Origin: Chlamydia trachomatis
GTDB taxonomy: Bacteria; Chlamydiota; Chlamydiia; Chlamydiales; Rhabdochlamydiaceae
DNA: 64,000 bases
Direction of reading: 5' to 3'
Assembly (NCBI GenBank): GCA_945875745.1
Contig: CAMCLJ010000002.1
Location: forward strand, 19,752-83,751
Made by a program: the position numbers and the translations under genes. The notes beneath the pieces are model-generated. The model was not told where the DNA came from, searched no databases, and saw only the letters and a program-made list of their open reading frames with translations. The first letter of the stretch is position 1, and each line of letters starts with the position of its first letter. Shown here piece by piece: positions 8,372-16,789 of the stretch.

Positions 8372-10546
8372 GTGCAAGTTTCCAGCAAAGAATTTATTGA
8401 TTCGGTTTTTTCTTCTGACGGAATTTTAAATAAGATTCTAAAAGATTATGAGCTTCGAGATGAGCAAAGACAAATGTCTTTGCAAATTCTCGATGCTTAT
8501 GAAAAAGAGAAAATTGCTCTTATCGAGGCTGGCACAGGCATCGGTAAAAGCTGGGCATATCTTATCCCTGCTATTTACTGGGCTGTCAGCCGTGGAGAGC
8601 AAACAGTTATTTCAACTCACACGATTCCTCTGCAGGAGCAGCTCACAGAAAAAGACGTTCCCTTTTTATTGAGATCTTTAGGAGTTGATATAAAAGTTGT
8701 CCTTGTTAAGGGGATGAGCAATTATATTTGTCTTAAAAAACTCAATGAAGTTCAAAATGAGACTCTAAGTTTACTTCCAGATGAGCATTCTAAGCTGTCT
8801 CAGGTACAAGATTTCGCAGAAACTTCCAATCACGGCTCTTATTCAGACCTTCCTTTTCCTGTACCTCAGAATGTATGGGATTTAGTGTCTGCTGAAAGGG
8901 GCTCTTGTTCTACGGTGCAGTGTCCCTATTATAGAGAGTGCTTTTTTTTTAAAGTCCGCAAACAGATGTCGGATGCGCAGGTCCTCATTGTTAACCATCA
9001 CCTATTAATGGCGGATTTACTCGCAAGAGCCCCAGAAAAAGGGCGTGAAGAAAAGGCGTTGCTTCCCAAATTTCATCGCCTGATCATCGACGAAGCTCAT
9101 CATCTTGACGAGATTGCATTAGAGAGCCTAGCTAAGAAAAATGATAAGATAGATCTGGTGCGCTGGCTTGGTAGAATTTATTCTGACCACCATCCAGAAA
9201 AAAGTAGGTCTCAGCTGTTTTTAAAAGATCTCATCAGATCCAACATCAAAAACCCAACGCTTGAGATGAATCTTCAAACAGATTTGCCTGGAGAAAAAAG
9301 ACAGGTCGCTCTTGCCATTGAAGATCTATTTAAACAGCTTGAGTTCTACTGCCAAACATATTTAAAAGAAGATAGGGGATCAGAATCTAAAGATCTGCGT
9401 TGGCGACTCAAGGCCCAGCACCTTCTTAGCGCACATTGGCAGACAAATATTAAACCTTCATTCCTCCAGGTGTCAGCTCATTTGCTCAAAATTGCAACAA
9501 TGCTGGGTAATATCCGAGGTCAGCTCCGAGATGTCGATAAAAGTGTAATGGAGAAGTTGGCCGTCCATTTACAGGAGATGGAATTTATAGCTCAAACCCT
9601 TTCTCAAAAAGCAGAGGATCTGAAAGCTTTTACAGAAAATGAACAAGATGTTTCTCGGGTTCGTTGGATTGAAATGACCGGTTTTTTATCTAATATGATG
9701 CTTACAGATGCTCATCTCAACGTATCCGATTATTTAAAAACTCATCTTTTTGATCCTCGGGTATCGACTGTGTTATGTAGCGCAACTCTTACCTCTTCTC
9801 ATACCTTTGATTTTATAAAAGAGAGGATTGGTTTGCGATCTTTGTCTTCCTCTTTAGAGCTTTCTGAAAAGATCTATCCTTCTCCTTTTGATTATATGAG
9901 CCGTGTACTGCTTCTTGTTCCGAAAGATATACCTCTTCCTTCAGAAAGTGGTTTTATGCAAGCTGCTGCCGATGCTATTTATCGTTCGATTCTAGCCAGC
10001 AGAGGTAGTTGCTTTGTTTTATTTACCTCTTATGACATGCTGCGACAGGTCTATCGCCTTGTCGAAGGGCGTCTTAATGGGTTTGCTTTATTAAGACAGG
10101 GCGATGCCTCAAGACAAGTATTAATCGAACAATTTAAATCTAAGGAAGGCAATGTCCTGTTTGCAACTGATTCCTTTTGGGAGGGGGTTGATGTTCCTGG
10201 AGAAGCTCTCAGATGTGTGATTATTGTTAAATTACCCTTTAAGGTCCCCTCTGATCCTATCTATCAAGCGTTTTCTGAGTTATATGAAAAGGATAATAGG
10301 GATCCCTTCTCACTCTACTCTCTACCTTCTGCTAGCATTAAATTTAAGCAGGGCTTTGGCCGTCTTATTCGAAAAAAAGAAGATCGAGGCTGTATTGTAT
10401 GTTTAGATAAAAGATTAATGACTAAGTCTTACGGCAATACTTTTCTTAAAAGCATCCCTGATTGTAAAAAGGTATATGAAAATTCTGATACGCTCTTTGC
10501 TTCTATGAAAGATTTCTATGAAAAAACAAGGGATAAGAAAAGGTAA
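8372..10546 (+). CDS. dinG: DinG/YoaA-type ATP-dependent DNA helicase
   Basis: A superfamily 2 iron-sulphur helicase of the XPD/DinG group, 724 residues. Walker A is GTGIGKS (54-60) and the DEAH box is at 240-243. Between them lie the four cysteines of the iron-sulphur domain: one in SNYICLKK and three in SCSTVQCPYYREC. The C-terminal half has SATLTS, FATDSFWEGVDVPG and the QGFGRLIRK motif VI. DinG proteins unwind forked or R-loop DNA. The start is GTG; an ATG 10 bases upstream is out of frame. No exonuclease domain is fused at the N-terminus. Confidence 0.9.
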   Translation: MQVSSKEFIDSVFSSDGILNKILKDYELRDEQRQMSLQILDAYEKEKIALIEAGTGIGKSWAYLIPAIYWAVSRGEQTVISTHTIPLQEQLTEKDVPFLLRSLGVDIKVVLVKGMSNYICLKKLNEVQNETLSLLPDEHSKLSQVQDFAETSNHGSYSDLPFPVPQNVWDLVSAERGSCSTVQCPYYRECFFFKVRKQMSDAQVLIVNHHLLMADLLARAPEKGREEKALLPKFHRLIIDEAHHLDEIALESLAKKNDKIDLVRWLGRIYSDHHPEKSRSQLFLKDLIRSNIKNPTLEMNLQTDLPGEKRQVALAIEDLFKQLEFYCQTYLKEDRGSESKDLRWRLKAQHLLSAHWQTNIKPSFLQVSAHLLKIATMLGNIRGQLRDVDKSVMEKLAVHLQEMEFIAQTLSQKAEDLKAFTENEQDVSRVRWIEMTGFLSNMMLTDAHLNVSDYLKTHLFDPRVSTVLCSATLTSSHTFDFIKERIGLRSLSSSLELSEKIYPSPFDYMSRVLLLVPKDIPLPSESGFMQAAADAIYRSILASRGSCFVLFTSYDMLRQVYRLVEGRLNGFALLRQGDASRQVLIEQFKSKEGNVLFATDSFWEGVDVPGEALRCVIIVKLPFKVPSDPIYQAFSELYEKDNRDPFSLYSLPSASIKFKQGFGRLIRKKEDRGCIVCLDKRLMTKSYGNTFLKSIPDCKKVYENSDTLFASMKDFYEKTRDKKR

Positions 10547-10582
10547 AATTATAAAAAGAATAGTAGGTTCGAGGCTTTATAA

Positions 10583-10612
10583 AAAAGAAACTAGATCTCT
10601 AGGTTTCTTTTT
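10583..10612 (+). terminator. Intrinsic terminator after the DinG-type helicase gene
   Basis: AAGAAAC-TAGA pairs with TCTA-GGTTTCTT (one bulged G, 2-base-wide loop that must open further), followed by a run of T at 10608-10612. It lies 37 bases after the stop codon. Confidence 0.7.
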
Positions 10613-10716
10613 GATGTGTTTTATTTTAGGCAGAGTAATAACCTTAAGTCCTTGAAGATTCTGACTTTTTATTACCTTATATGCAAAGATCGATGATAGA
10701 AAGAGGTAATATTATA

Positions 10717-10789
10717 TGGAGTGTAGCGGTCTCGAACCGCTGACCTCGTCAATGCCATTGACGCGCTCTACCAACTGAGCTAACACCCC
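10717..10789 (-). tRNA. tRNA-Ala (anticodon GGC)
   Basis: Read on the minus strand the 73 bases fold into a full cloverleaf: acceptor GGGGTGT with ACACTCC, D stem GCTC/GAGC, anticodon stem CGTCA/TGACG with loop ATGGCAT, and T stem AGCGG/CCGCT with TTCGAGA. The anticodon is GGC, reading GCC/GCU codons. Acceptor pair 3-70 is G-T, the alanine identity element. The CCA end is not encoded and must be added, which fits the Cca/PcnB gene in this window. Confidence 0.96.
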
Positions 10790-10806
10790 TTAAGGAATTG
10801 TATAGT

Positions 10807-10835
10807 AGCATAGTCCATCCTCTATATTCCTGCAA
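10807..10835 (-). promoter_or_regulatory. Putative promoter of tRNA-Ala
   Basis: On the minus strand TTGCAG and TATGCT are spaced 17 bases apart, placing the start of transcription about 10 bases before the tRNA. Consensus match only. Confidence 0.45.
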
Positions 10836-11000
10836 TTATTACATTTTCATAGAAGAATTCTATATTGAGGTAATCCAGGTCGATACCAAAAATGTTAGTC
10901 TTGCCTATTTATAAATAAGGGAGTTGAGAGAACGATTTAAAAATAATGTGAAATACTCATTAAAATAGGTAGAATGGAGTAAACATCAGTAGGTAAGCAT

Positions 11001-12197
11001 ATGTCGTGTTTTGCTAGGGTGCTACTTGCCCCATCCGATCCCATTTTTGGTCTTGTCAGTCAGTATCAAAGAGATCCTCGTAGCTCCAAGGTTGATTTAA
11101 CAGCGGGTATTTATAAAAATGAGCTATTAAAAACCCCAATAATGCAAGCTGTCAAAAAAATCGAACATTATTTGCTTGCGCAAGAGGATAATAAGGAGTA
11201 TTTGCCGATTCAAGGTGATGGGGGGTATCTATCTGCCGTAGCTAATATGGTATTTGGTTCAGACTTATCGAGAAATCTTTCTGATTGCATGAGCTCTTTT
11301 CAAACAATTGGCGGAACTGGAGCTCTGAGAATTGGTGGTGAATTGATTAAACAAGAGCTCGGAGACAAAATATATATTTCTGATCCCTCATGGCCAAATC
11401 ATCAAGGGGTATTCTCTCGGGTAGGCCTTGTTGTCACTTGCTACCCGTATTATAATTGGGTGACTCATCGATTTGATTTTGTAGCGATGGAGCAGTTTTT
11501 AAATGGACTACCTCCTAAATCTGTCGTATTGCTTCATGCAGGATGCCATAATCCATCAGGTCAAGACCCAAGCTTTGAGCAGTGGCAAATGATGGCTAAT
11601 CTATTTCGAGAGCGAGATTTAATTCCTTTTTTTGATGGGGCCTACCTTGGTTTTGCAGGAACTCCCGACGAAGATGCTTACCCCATTCGTTTATTTGCAA
11701 AGATGGGTATTGATATGTTTGTGGCTATTTCTTTTTCAAAAAACTTTTCTTTATATGGAGAACGTACGGGGGCTTTGTTTGTGTTATCTAGGGATAAGGA
11801 TCTAGAAAAAAATGTTGCAAGTCAGTTAAAAACAATCGTCCGAAGAAATTATTCCAATCCTCCAATGCACGGGATGAAAATTGTTAAAGGTATACTCCAA
11901 GATCCTATCCTGACTAAAGAGTGGCTATCAGAGCTTGCTGCAATGAGACAGAGAATTGCTTCCGTGAAACAGGAGTTTATACTTAAACTAAGCTCTAGTT
12001 TAATTTCAAAAGATTACAAGTATCTACAAGAGGCCAGCGGAATGTTTTGTTTTTGCAGCCTTGGTACAAAAGAGGTTGAGCGTTTAAGGGAAGAATACGC
12101 TATTTATATGACGACAGATAGTCGAATCAATTTAGCTGGACTTATCTCTTCTAACATCGATTATGTAGTTAATTCGATTGTAAAAGTAGTAGGATAG
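11001..12197 (+). CDS. aspC: Aspartate/aromatic aminotransferase (class I, AspC/TyrB)
   Basis: A PLP enzyme that moves amino groups between aspartate or aromatic amino acids and 2-oxoglutarate. All key residues are visible: SDPSWPNHQG with W131, HNPSG with N184, FFDGAYLGF with D212 and Y215, and SFSKNFSLYGERTG with the PLP lysine K247 and R255. Length (398) is normal. It is followed after 3 bases by mreC; the same pair (tyrB/CT637-CT638) is adjacent in C. trachomatis, supporting a conserved operon. Aspartate versus tyrosine preference is not decidable here. Confidence 0.92.
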   Translation: MSCFARVLLAPSDPIFGLVSQYQRDPRSSKVDLTAGIYKNELLKTPIMQAVKKIEHYLLAQEDNKEYLPIQGDGGYLSAVANMVFGSDLSRNLSDCMSSFQTIGGTGALRIGGELIKQELGDKIYISDPSWPNHQGVFSRVGLVVTCYPYYNWVTHRFDFVAMEQFLNGLPPKSVVLLHAGCHNPSGQDPSFEQWQMMANLFRERDLIPFFDGAYLGFAGTPDEDAYPIRLFAKMGIDMFVAISFSKNFSLYGERTGALFVLSRDKDLEKNVASQLKTIVRRNYSNPPMHGMKIVKGILQDPILTKEWLSELAAMRQRIASVKQEFILKLSSSLISKDYKYLQEASGMFCFCSLGTKEVERLREEYAIYMTTDSRINLAGLISSNIDYVVNSIVKVVG

Positions 12198-12200
12198 AGT

Positions 12201-13385
12201 ATGCGTAGAGTTTCTTATACCCCCTATGTTCTTCTACTCATCTTCTTATTGTTGGTGTTAAGCCTGCCCGATCGGTTTACCCGAGGATTGAGGTCGTTGA
12301 TTGTTTATACCGTGTCCCCGTCTTGGCAAGGTCTTGATTACGTAAAAACAGCATCTTTAAATATTCTGACCTTACCTACTGTCAGAGATGTTGGAGGATA
12401 CCATCCGCAAGAGTCAGCTGATTCTTTTCAAAAAGAACATGATTTACTTACCACTCAGATTGAAAATTTAAGAACATGGCTCTTAATGGAGGATCGGATA
12501 GAAGAGCAGTTAATCCGTCTCAAAGAATTAAAAGGACAAAGTAGTTCGGATTCTCAGTTGCAGTCATTTTTTCAAAGAAGGGCAAGAGAGATTTCGAAAA
12601 TTTTAGAGCTTGAACTGTGTTCTTGTCCTGCTAAAGTGATTTTTCGAGAGCCTGCATCTTGGAGTAGTTTTGTATGGATTAACATAGGGGAAAAACAGAA
12701 TAAAGTTCTTGGTAAAACTGTTATCGCTAAAAACAGTCCCGTTCTTTTAGATGGAGCTTTAATTGGTGTGGTTGAAGATGTCAGAAATGCTCAAGCAAAG
12801 GTGAGGTTAATTACTGATGCCCGTTTGCATGTGGCTGTTCGAATAGCAAGAGGCAGGGATCAAAATCAGCAGTTATGGCAGCAACTACAGTCGATGTTAT
12901 ATATGCTTGAGAATAGAAATGATCTGTTTCAGTCTGTAGAGGAACAGCAAGCTTTTATGTCTTTTTTTAATAGGATTAAAAGCAGAATTACAGCCAGTTG
13001 CCAGGATCGATATCTAGCGAAAGGACAGCTTCACGGTGGTAGTGCTCCTTTATGGCGTTCAAGAAGCTCTGTCCTTTATGGAATTGGTTTTAATTATGAT
13101 TGGCCCGATCAAGAGGGGCCATCTAGAGATCTACGTTCAGGCCGGCCCTCTATTGATATGTCAATGAGTGATCCTATAGCTCTTCTAAAACAGGGAGATC
13201 TTCTTGTTACAAGTGGTTTGGATGGTGTCTTTCCACCTGGCCTTCCAGTGGCAGTTGTTAAAACAGTCACTCCCTTGCGTGAAGGAGCATCTTCCTATGA
13301 TATCGTCGCAGAGGCTGTTGCAGTAAATTTAAGTGATGTTTCAACTGTTTTAGTTTTACCTCCTGTTGAGTTTGATCCTAGTTAA
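12201..13385 (+). CDS. mreC: MreC-like rod shape-determining protein
   Basis: 394 residues with one N-terminal membrane segment (about 10-28), a coiled-coil stretch (about 75-115) and the MreC beta-barrel core starting at AKVIFREPASWSS, continuing KNSPVLLDGALIGVVEDV and VRLITDARLHVAVRI, and ending with LLVTSGLDGVFPPGLPVAVV. MreC links MreB to the peptidoglycan synthesis machinery; in Chlamydiae MreB drives polarised division without FtsZ. An insertion of about 100 residues splits the second half of the core. It follows aspC with a 3-base gap. Confidence 0.85.
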   Translation: MRRVSYTPYVLLLIFLLLVLSLPDRFTRGLRSLIVYTVSPSWQGLDYVKTASLNILTLPTVRDVGGYHPQESADSFQKEHDLLTTQIENLRTWLLMEDRIEEQLIRLKELKGQSSSDSQLQSFFQRRAREISKILELELCSCPAKVIFREPASWSSFVWINIGEKQNKVLGKTVIAKNSPVLLDGALIGVVEDVRNAQAKVRLITDARLHVAVRIARGRDQNQQLWQQLQSMLYMLENRNDLFQSVEEQQAFMSFFNRIKSRITASCQDRYLAKGQLHGGSAPLWRSRSSVLYGIGFNYDWPDQEGPSRDLRSGRPSIDMSMSDPIALLKQGDLLVTSGLDGVFPPGLPVAVVKTVTPLREGASSYDIVAEAVAVNLSDVSTVLVLPPVEFDPS

Positions 13386-13564
13386 CAGAATTGAGATTCA
13401 TCTTTTGTATATTCAACTTGCTCATTGATTAATCCAAGCGGTTAATTGGGTTTTTTCTACTCATTCAGGTTTTGCTTAATTGAATAACAATGTTGTTACA
13501 TCAGGGACTAAATTGAAATTATCTTTTTTTAATCTCAGATATTCTGATGTTTTTTGTAAAAAGT

Positions 13565-13593
13565 TTGACGAGAAAATTTATATCTCTTATAAC
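13565..13593 (+). promoter_or_regulatory. Putative sigma-66 promoter of the small repeat protein
   Basis: TTGACG and TATAAC lie exactly 17 bases apart, giving a transcript start about 35 bases before the ATG at 13635. This is one of the closest matches to consensus in the window. Confidence 0.65.
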
Positions 13594-13634
13594 CTGGTCC
13601 ATGTCCCTTAAAACCCAAAATTTAGGATGGATTT

Positions 13635-13859
13635 ATGAAAAAACTATTTAGTCTTTTAACAGCTGTCATTGCATTTAATGCGATGGCTGTATTTGCAAGC
13701 GATCAGGAAATGAAAGAAATTGATCGAGAAGTAGCTCAAGAAGTCGCTTCTGGCTTTGATCAAGATAATAGTCAGGAAACTGCCCAAGACAATAGTCAGG
13801 AAACTGCCCAAGACAATAGTCAGGAAAAAGATTCTTCAGAAGTTGTTTCTGCAGAATAA
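13635..13859 (+). CDS. Small exported acidic protein with QDNSQETA repeats
   Basis: 74 residues: a signal peptide (about 1-21, ending AVFA) followed by a very acidic, glutamine-rich tail. Residues 43-64 consist of two full QDNSQETA units and a partial third. No family is recognised. It stands alone between a good promoter and a strong terminator, with a Shine-Dalgarno GGATGGA ahead of the ATG, so it is likely a genuinely expressed small secreted or periplasmic protein. Confidence 0.7.
   Translation: MKKLFSLLTAVIAFNAMAVFASDQEMKEIDREVAQEVASGFDQDNSQETAQDNSQETAQDNSQEKDSSEVVSAE
13761..13826 (+). repeat. In-frame 24-base tandem repeat
   Basis: Two full 24-base units and 18 bases of a third encode QDNSQETA, differing at a single base (GAT versus GAC). 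Such near-identity marks a variable-number repeat prone to slippage in whole codons. Confidence 0.9.
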
Positions 13860-13885
13860 TTCATAGATTACCTTTGGAGCATCTG

Positions 13886-13911
13886 AAAACCCAGCAATGC
13901 TGGGTTTTTTT
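13886..13911 (+). terminator. Intrinsic terminator
   Basis: AAAACCCAGC and GCTGGGTTTT form a 10-base stem around an AAT loop, followed by more T. It is 27 bases after the small repeat protein and just before the convergent TagB-like gene, and would also work in reverse. Confidence 0.9.
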
Positions 13912-13923
13912 ATATAAAGAGGA

Positions 13924-15006
13924 TTAGACTTTTCTGCCCTGCATCTTAAGAAATATTTCGTTTTTTACTTCTTCCATTTTCCTTGGGTTTCCGTAGGCAA
14001 ACTCATAGATTCTTTTTCTTATTTGTTTATATTTTTCTTGGCATACAGGTCTATTCGCATGTAAAAAATCATGAAGATTCAAAGAAGGATCCTCTGGGAT
14101 CGAAAGACCGCACTGATGAAGAAAACAGCCTTCGGCATTCTTTTGTAATTGCTTAACAGTATTAAAGAAAAACAGTGGTTTATCAAAGCTTAGAAAATCA
14201 TAGCCTATAGATGAGAAGTCCCCAATATATAGATCGGCAAGCTCCAATATTGGGTATATAGATGGGAATTTCGATAAAAAGATAATGCCTGGCTGATTTT
14301 CATATCGACTAGTAATTGACAGTGTTTGTGCGGGATGCAACTGCTCGATGAGTGGGTGGATCTTTACAATAACATTCCATCTTGCTTGAAGATCTTGAAT
14401 GACTCTATCGCAGCAAGAGAAAAAAGAAGAAGGATTTTCCCCATCTTCCCATGTGGGGGCGTATAAAATAGTTTGTAAATTAGAAATAAGATGCTTCTTT
14501 AGTATCCGATCGGTAAGAGAGTCGTAGAAGGGCTTATGTTTTTCATAAAAAGCCAATCGATAATTACCGGTAACAATTATCTCTTGGATATTGTCAACGG
14601 CTCCTGATGTCTTTAGAGAGCTCATCATGTGCTCCCCATACACTAATGCCATATCTTGTATAGGGTGGTGGGTGAGAGAAAATCCTTTGTCTGAATTCCC
14701 ATGGGGGCAGTATACAAACCTCATTTCTTTTTGATATAAAAGTTTGAAAGAAGAGCTCATTTCCATTTGCGCAAATCTGTAGCTTTGAAAGATGATATCA
14801 AAGTGATTTACTAGAAAAGCCAAAGAAAGGTCTTGGAGATTGATGAGTTTTGCATTGAGATCAGGATAAAAGATTTTGGCAATATCGAACGTCTCTTGTT
14901 CCGTTACGATAAGAGGGATATTGAGCTCTTGGCTCAGCACTCCGATATGATCTAGGAGGGTATCGGGTCCGGTTATAATTGCAACAGCACGTGGATAGGA
15001 ATTCAT
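13924..15006 (-). CDS. TagB/CDP-glycerol glycerophosphotransferase-like protein, copy B
   Basis: 360 residues of the CDP-glycerol glycerophosphotransferase (TagB/TagF/SpsB) type, a GT-B fold family that adds glycerol-phosphate or related units to surface polymers. Visible are VYCPHGNSDKGF (about 118-130), ILYAPTWED (about 182-190), VIVKIHP and the signature DLYIGDFSSIGYDFLSFDKP near the C-terminus. There is no membrane segment. It follows its paralogue with one base between stop and ATG, so translation is coupled. The substrate is unknown; no teichoic acid genes are in view. Confidence 0.75.
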   Translation of the reverse strand: MNSYPRAVAIITGPDTLLDHIGVLSQELNIPLIVTEQETFDIAKIFYPDLNAKLINLQDLSLAFLVNHFDIIFQSYRFAQMEMSSSFKLLYQKEMRFVYCPHGNSDKGFSLTHHPIQDMALVYGEHMMSSLKTSGAVDNIQEIIVTGNYRLAFYEKHKPFYDSLTDRILKKHLISNLQTILYAPTWEDGENPSSFFSCCDRVIQDLQARWNVIVKIHPLIEQLHPAQTLSITSRYENQPGIIFLSKFPSIYPILELADLYIGDFSSIGYDFLSFDKPLFFFNTVKQLQKNAEGCFLHQCGLSIPEDPSLNLHDFLHANRPVCQEKYKQIRKRIYEFAYGNPRKMEEVKNEIFLKMQGRKV

Positions 15007-15007
15007 C

Positions 15008-16117
15008 TTAGTAGAAATTTAGTTCTTGTTCGGGAAAAGTTTTATAAAGAGTATCGATTTTTTCTTTCAGCTCTTTTTCTGTTAGAGGTAGTCCAAAAGT
15101 ATACTCTGTAGTGGTCTTTCTTATATTTTCAAAATGCGCTCCATCTGTTGGAAGATAGGCTGAGAGAATCCTATATATGTCAGGGTATTGATTACGACGG
15201 ATTTCAATACCACATCTATACAGGTATAGGCTCGGATCTTTGTCTGCTATCCTGTTATTTTGATTTAAGAGGAGCATCGGTTTATTAAATGTTACAAAGT
15301 CATACCCTATTGAGGATGCATCGCCAATGTAAATATCTATGAAATCGAGTAATGGATAAATAGCTGGAAAATCTTCTATCCATAAGATTGAATTCTTCCC
15401 TTCACAGCAACCCAGAATCTGCTCTACCTTTGCTGGATCTTGGGCGTATAAGTTGGGGTGGATTTTAATAATGAGATTATACTCTTGAGGTAGCTCATTA
15501 ATAATATTCTTATATGCATCATATAAGGAGCTTGATTTTTCAAAGTCATCCCATGTAGGTGCATAGAGGATAGTTTTTTTATTAGCTGGCAGCTTTCTTT
15601 CAATCTTATATTTAACCAAGTTTTTATAAAAAATTTGGTTTTTTAAATAATAGGATAAACGGTAATTGCCGGTGATAGCATACGAGTGCCACTTGTCTAA
15701 GACCCCTTTGGTGTTCAGCACATCCCTCATTTTTTCTCCATAGATCAGAGCGCTTCTTTCCTCTTGGAGCGCTTCCATAAAGTAAGTGATATTGCCTTTA
15801 TCTGAATTGCCGTGGGGACACCAAATCGTATGAATTTTTTTATTATGGAGTTTTTGTACAAAAAAAAAGGCATCATCAAAGAGCTGACGTACGCTGCAAT
15901 GAAAGAGAATGTCAAAATTTTCAATAAGGTATGTGCCCATTGAAAGGTAAGTTTCAAGACGTAGATCAAGACTTGGATAAAACTCTTGTGCTAAAGTAAA
16001 AATCGATTCCTCTGTGACACAGAGAGGGATGCCTAAAAGGGAGCATAGGGGGGCTAGATGATCCAGATAGTGGGGCTGCGGCCCATAAATCAACCCTGCG
16101 ACCCGATGTGAGGTCAT
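15008..16117 (-). CDS. TagB/CDP-glycerol glycerophosphotransferase-like protein, copy A
   Basis: Paralogue of the next gene with the same landmarks: WCPHGNSDKGN, TILYAPTWDDFE, LIIKIHP and DIYIGDASSIGYDFVTFNKP. I place the start at 16117: the ATG (protein MTSHRVAGLIYG) has GGAG 8 bases upstream and aligns with the N-terminus of copy B, whereas the longer frame to 16171 adds 18 residues and would overlap the upstream gene. Likely a soluble or membrane-associated transferase making a polyol-phosphate or glycan decoration. Substrate unknown. Confidence 0.75.
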   Translation of the reverse strand: MTSHRVAGLIYGPQPHYLDHLAPLCSLLGIPLCVTEESIFTLAQEFYPSLDLRLETYLSMGTYLIENFDILFHCSVRQLFDDAFFFVQKLHNKKIHTIWCPHGNSDKGNITYFMEALQEERSALIYGEKMRDVLNTKGVLDKWHSYAITGNYRLSYYLKNQIFYKNLVKYKIERKLPANKKTILYAPTWDDFEKSSSLYDAYKNIINELPQEYNLIIKIHPNLYAQDPAKVEQILGCCEGKNSILWIEDFPAIYPLLDFIDIYIGDASSIGYDFVTFNKPMLLLNQNNRIADKDPSLYLYRCGIEIRRNQYPDIYRILSAYLPTDGAHFENIRKTTTEYTFGLPLTEKELKEKIDTLYKTFPEQELNFY

Positions 16118-16142
16118 TATATACTCCGTCTTTTTCGCTATA

Positions 16143-16658
16143 TTATGGCTCTTGTATTGGGTAAGTGGCAATAGTTGCTTTTGATTTTATTATTTTCCCT
16201 TCGGCAGCCTGCCAAGGCATCAGGTGGGTCAGGCGTTCTGGATAATTAGTGTAGAGCTCATATCTTTTTGTGAGGGTATCATTTTTGCAGTTCTGTGTGT
16301 TCATGCTTTTAATTAGAGCGAGCATTTGTTCAGAAAGATAGTCGATTTCACAGCCTTGTAGTTCCATCATATAAGCTATGTTGTTCGTTGAGGTTTCTTT
16401 TATTTTTGATTGGATATGAAAAGTTCTAATGGCTTCTGTAGCCACCATTCTTGCATTTCGTAACACGCTTAGTGTCTGCACCATAAAAAATCTGTCTTGT
16501 AGCGTTTTATGTAAGCTGTTTTTATCCAGCATAGTAAGAGCTACCTCCTCTTGGTGCATATTTCCAAGGACCTCCCTCATGATGCTAATTTCTTTTTTCA
16601 TATACTCAGTGACATCGTTAGTCAGTCTTTGTAGAGTCTCTTGTAATGGATTGATCAT
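16143..16658 (-). CDS. Hypothetical helical protein upstream of the TagB-like pair
   Basis: About 171 residues, almost wholly predicted helical, starting MINPLQETLQRL and rich in leucine, methionine and charged residues. The ATG at 16658 has AGAGG a few bases upstream; an in-frame TTG at 16691 is less convincing. Size and heptad-like leucine spacing would suit a FlgN-like or secretion chaperone, but that is only a guess. It is the first gene of a three-gene minus-strand unit with the TagB-like proteins. Confidence 0.6.
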   Translation of the reverse strand: MINPLQETLQRLTNDVTEYMKKEISIMREVLGNMHQEEVALTMLDKNSLHKTLQDRFFMVQTLSVLRNARMVATEAIRTFHIQSKIKETSTNNIAYMMELQGCEIDYLSEQMLALIKSMNTQNCKNDTLTKRYELYTNYPERLTHLMPWQAAEGKIIKSKATIATYPIQEP

Positions 16659-16789
16659 AAGGCCTCTTGTTTGTAATCTCTTTACAAGCAATAAGTATGC
16701 CAGGCTGGATAAGTCTTTCTTTTAAAGATCTTTATAAATTTCTACTCTTTGAGGTATCCTATTGAGCTTGTACACAGACCAGGAAGAAA

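Noticed and set aside
10961..10975. TTAAAATAGGTAGAA shared with 39212-39226 as a possible regulatory repeat
   Set aside because: Two occurrences of an AT-rich 15-mer, one with no gene start nearby, are not enough to argue for a shared site.
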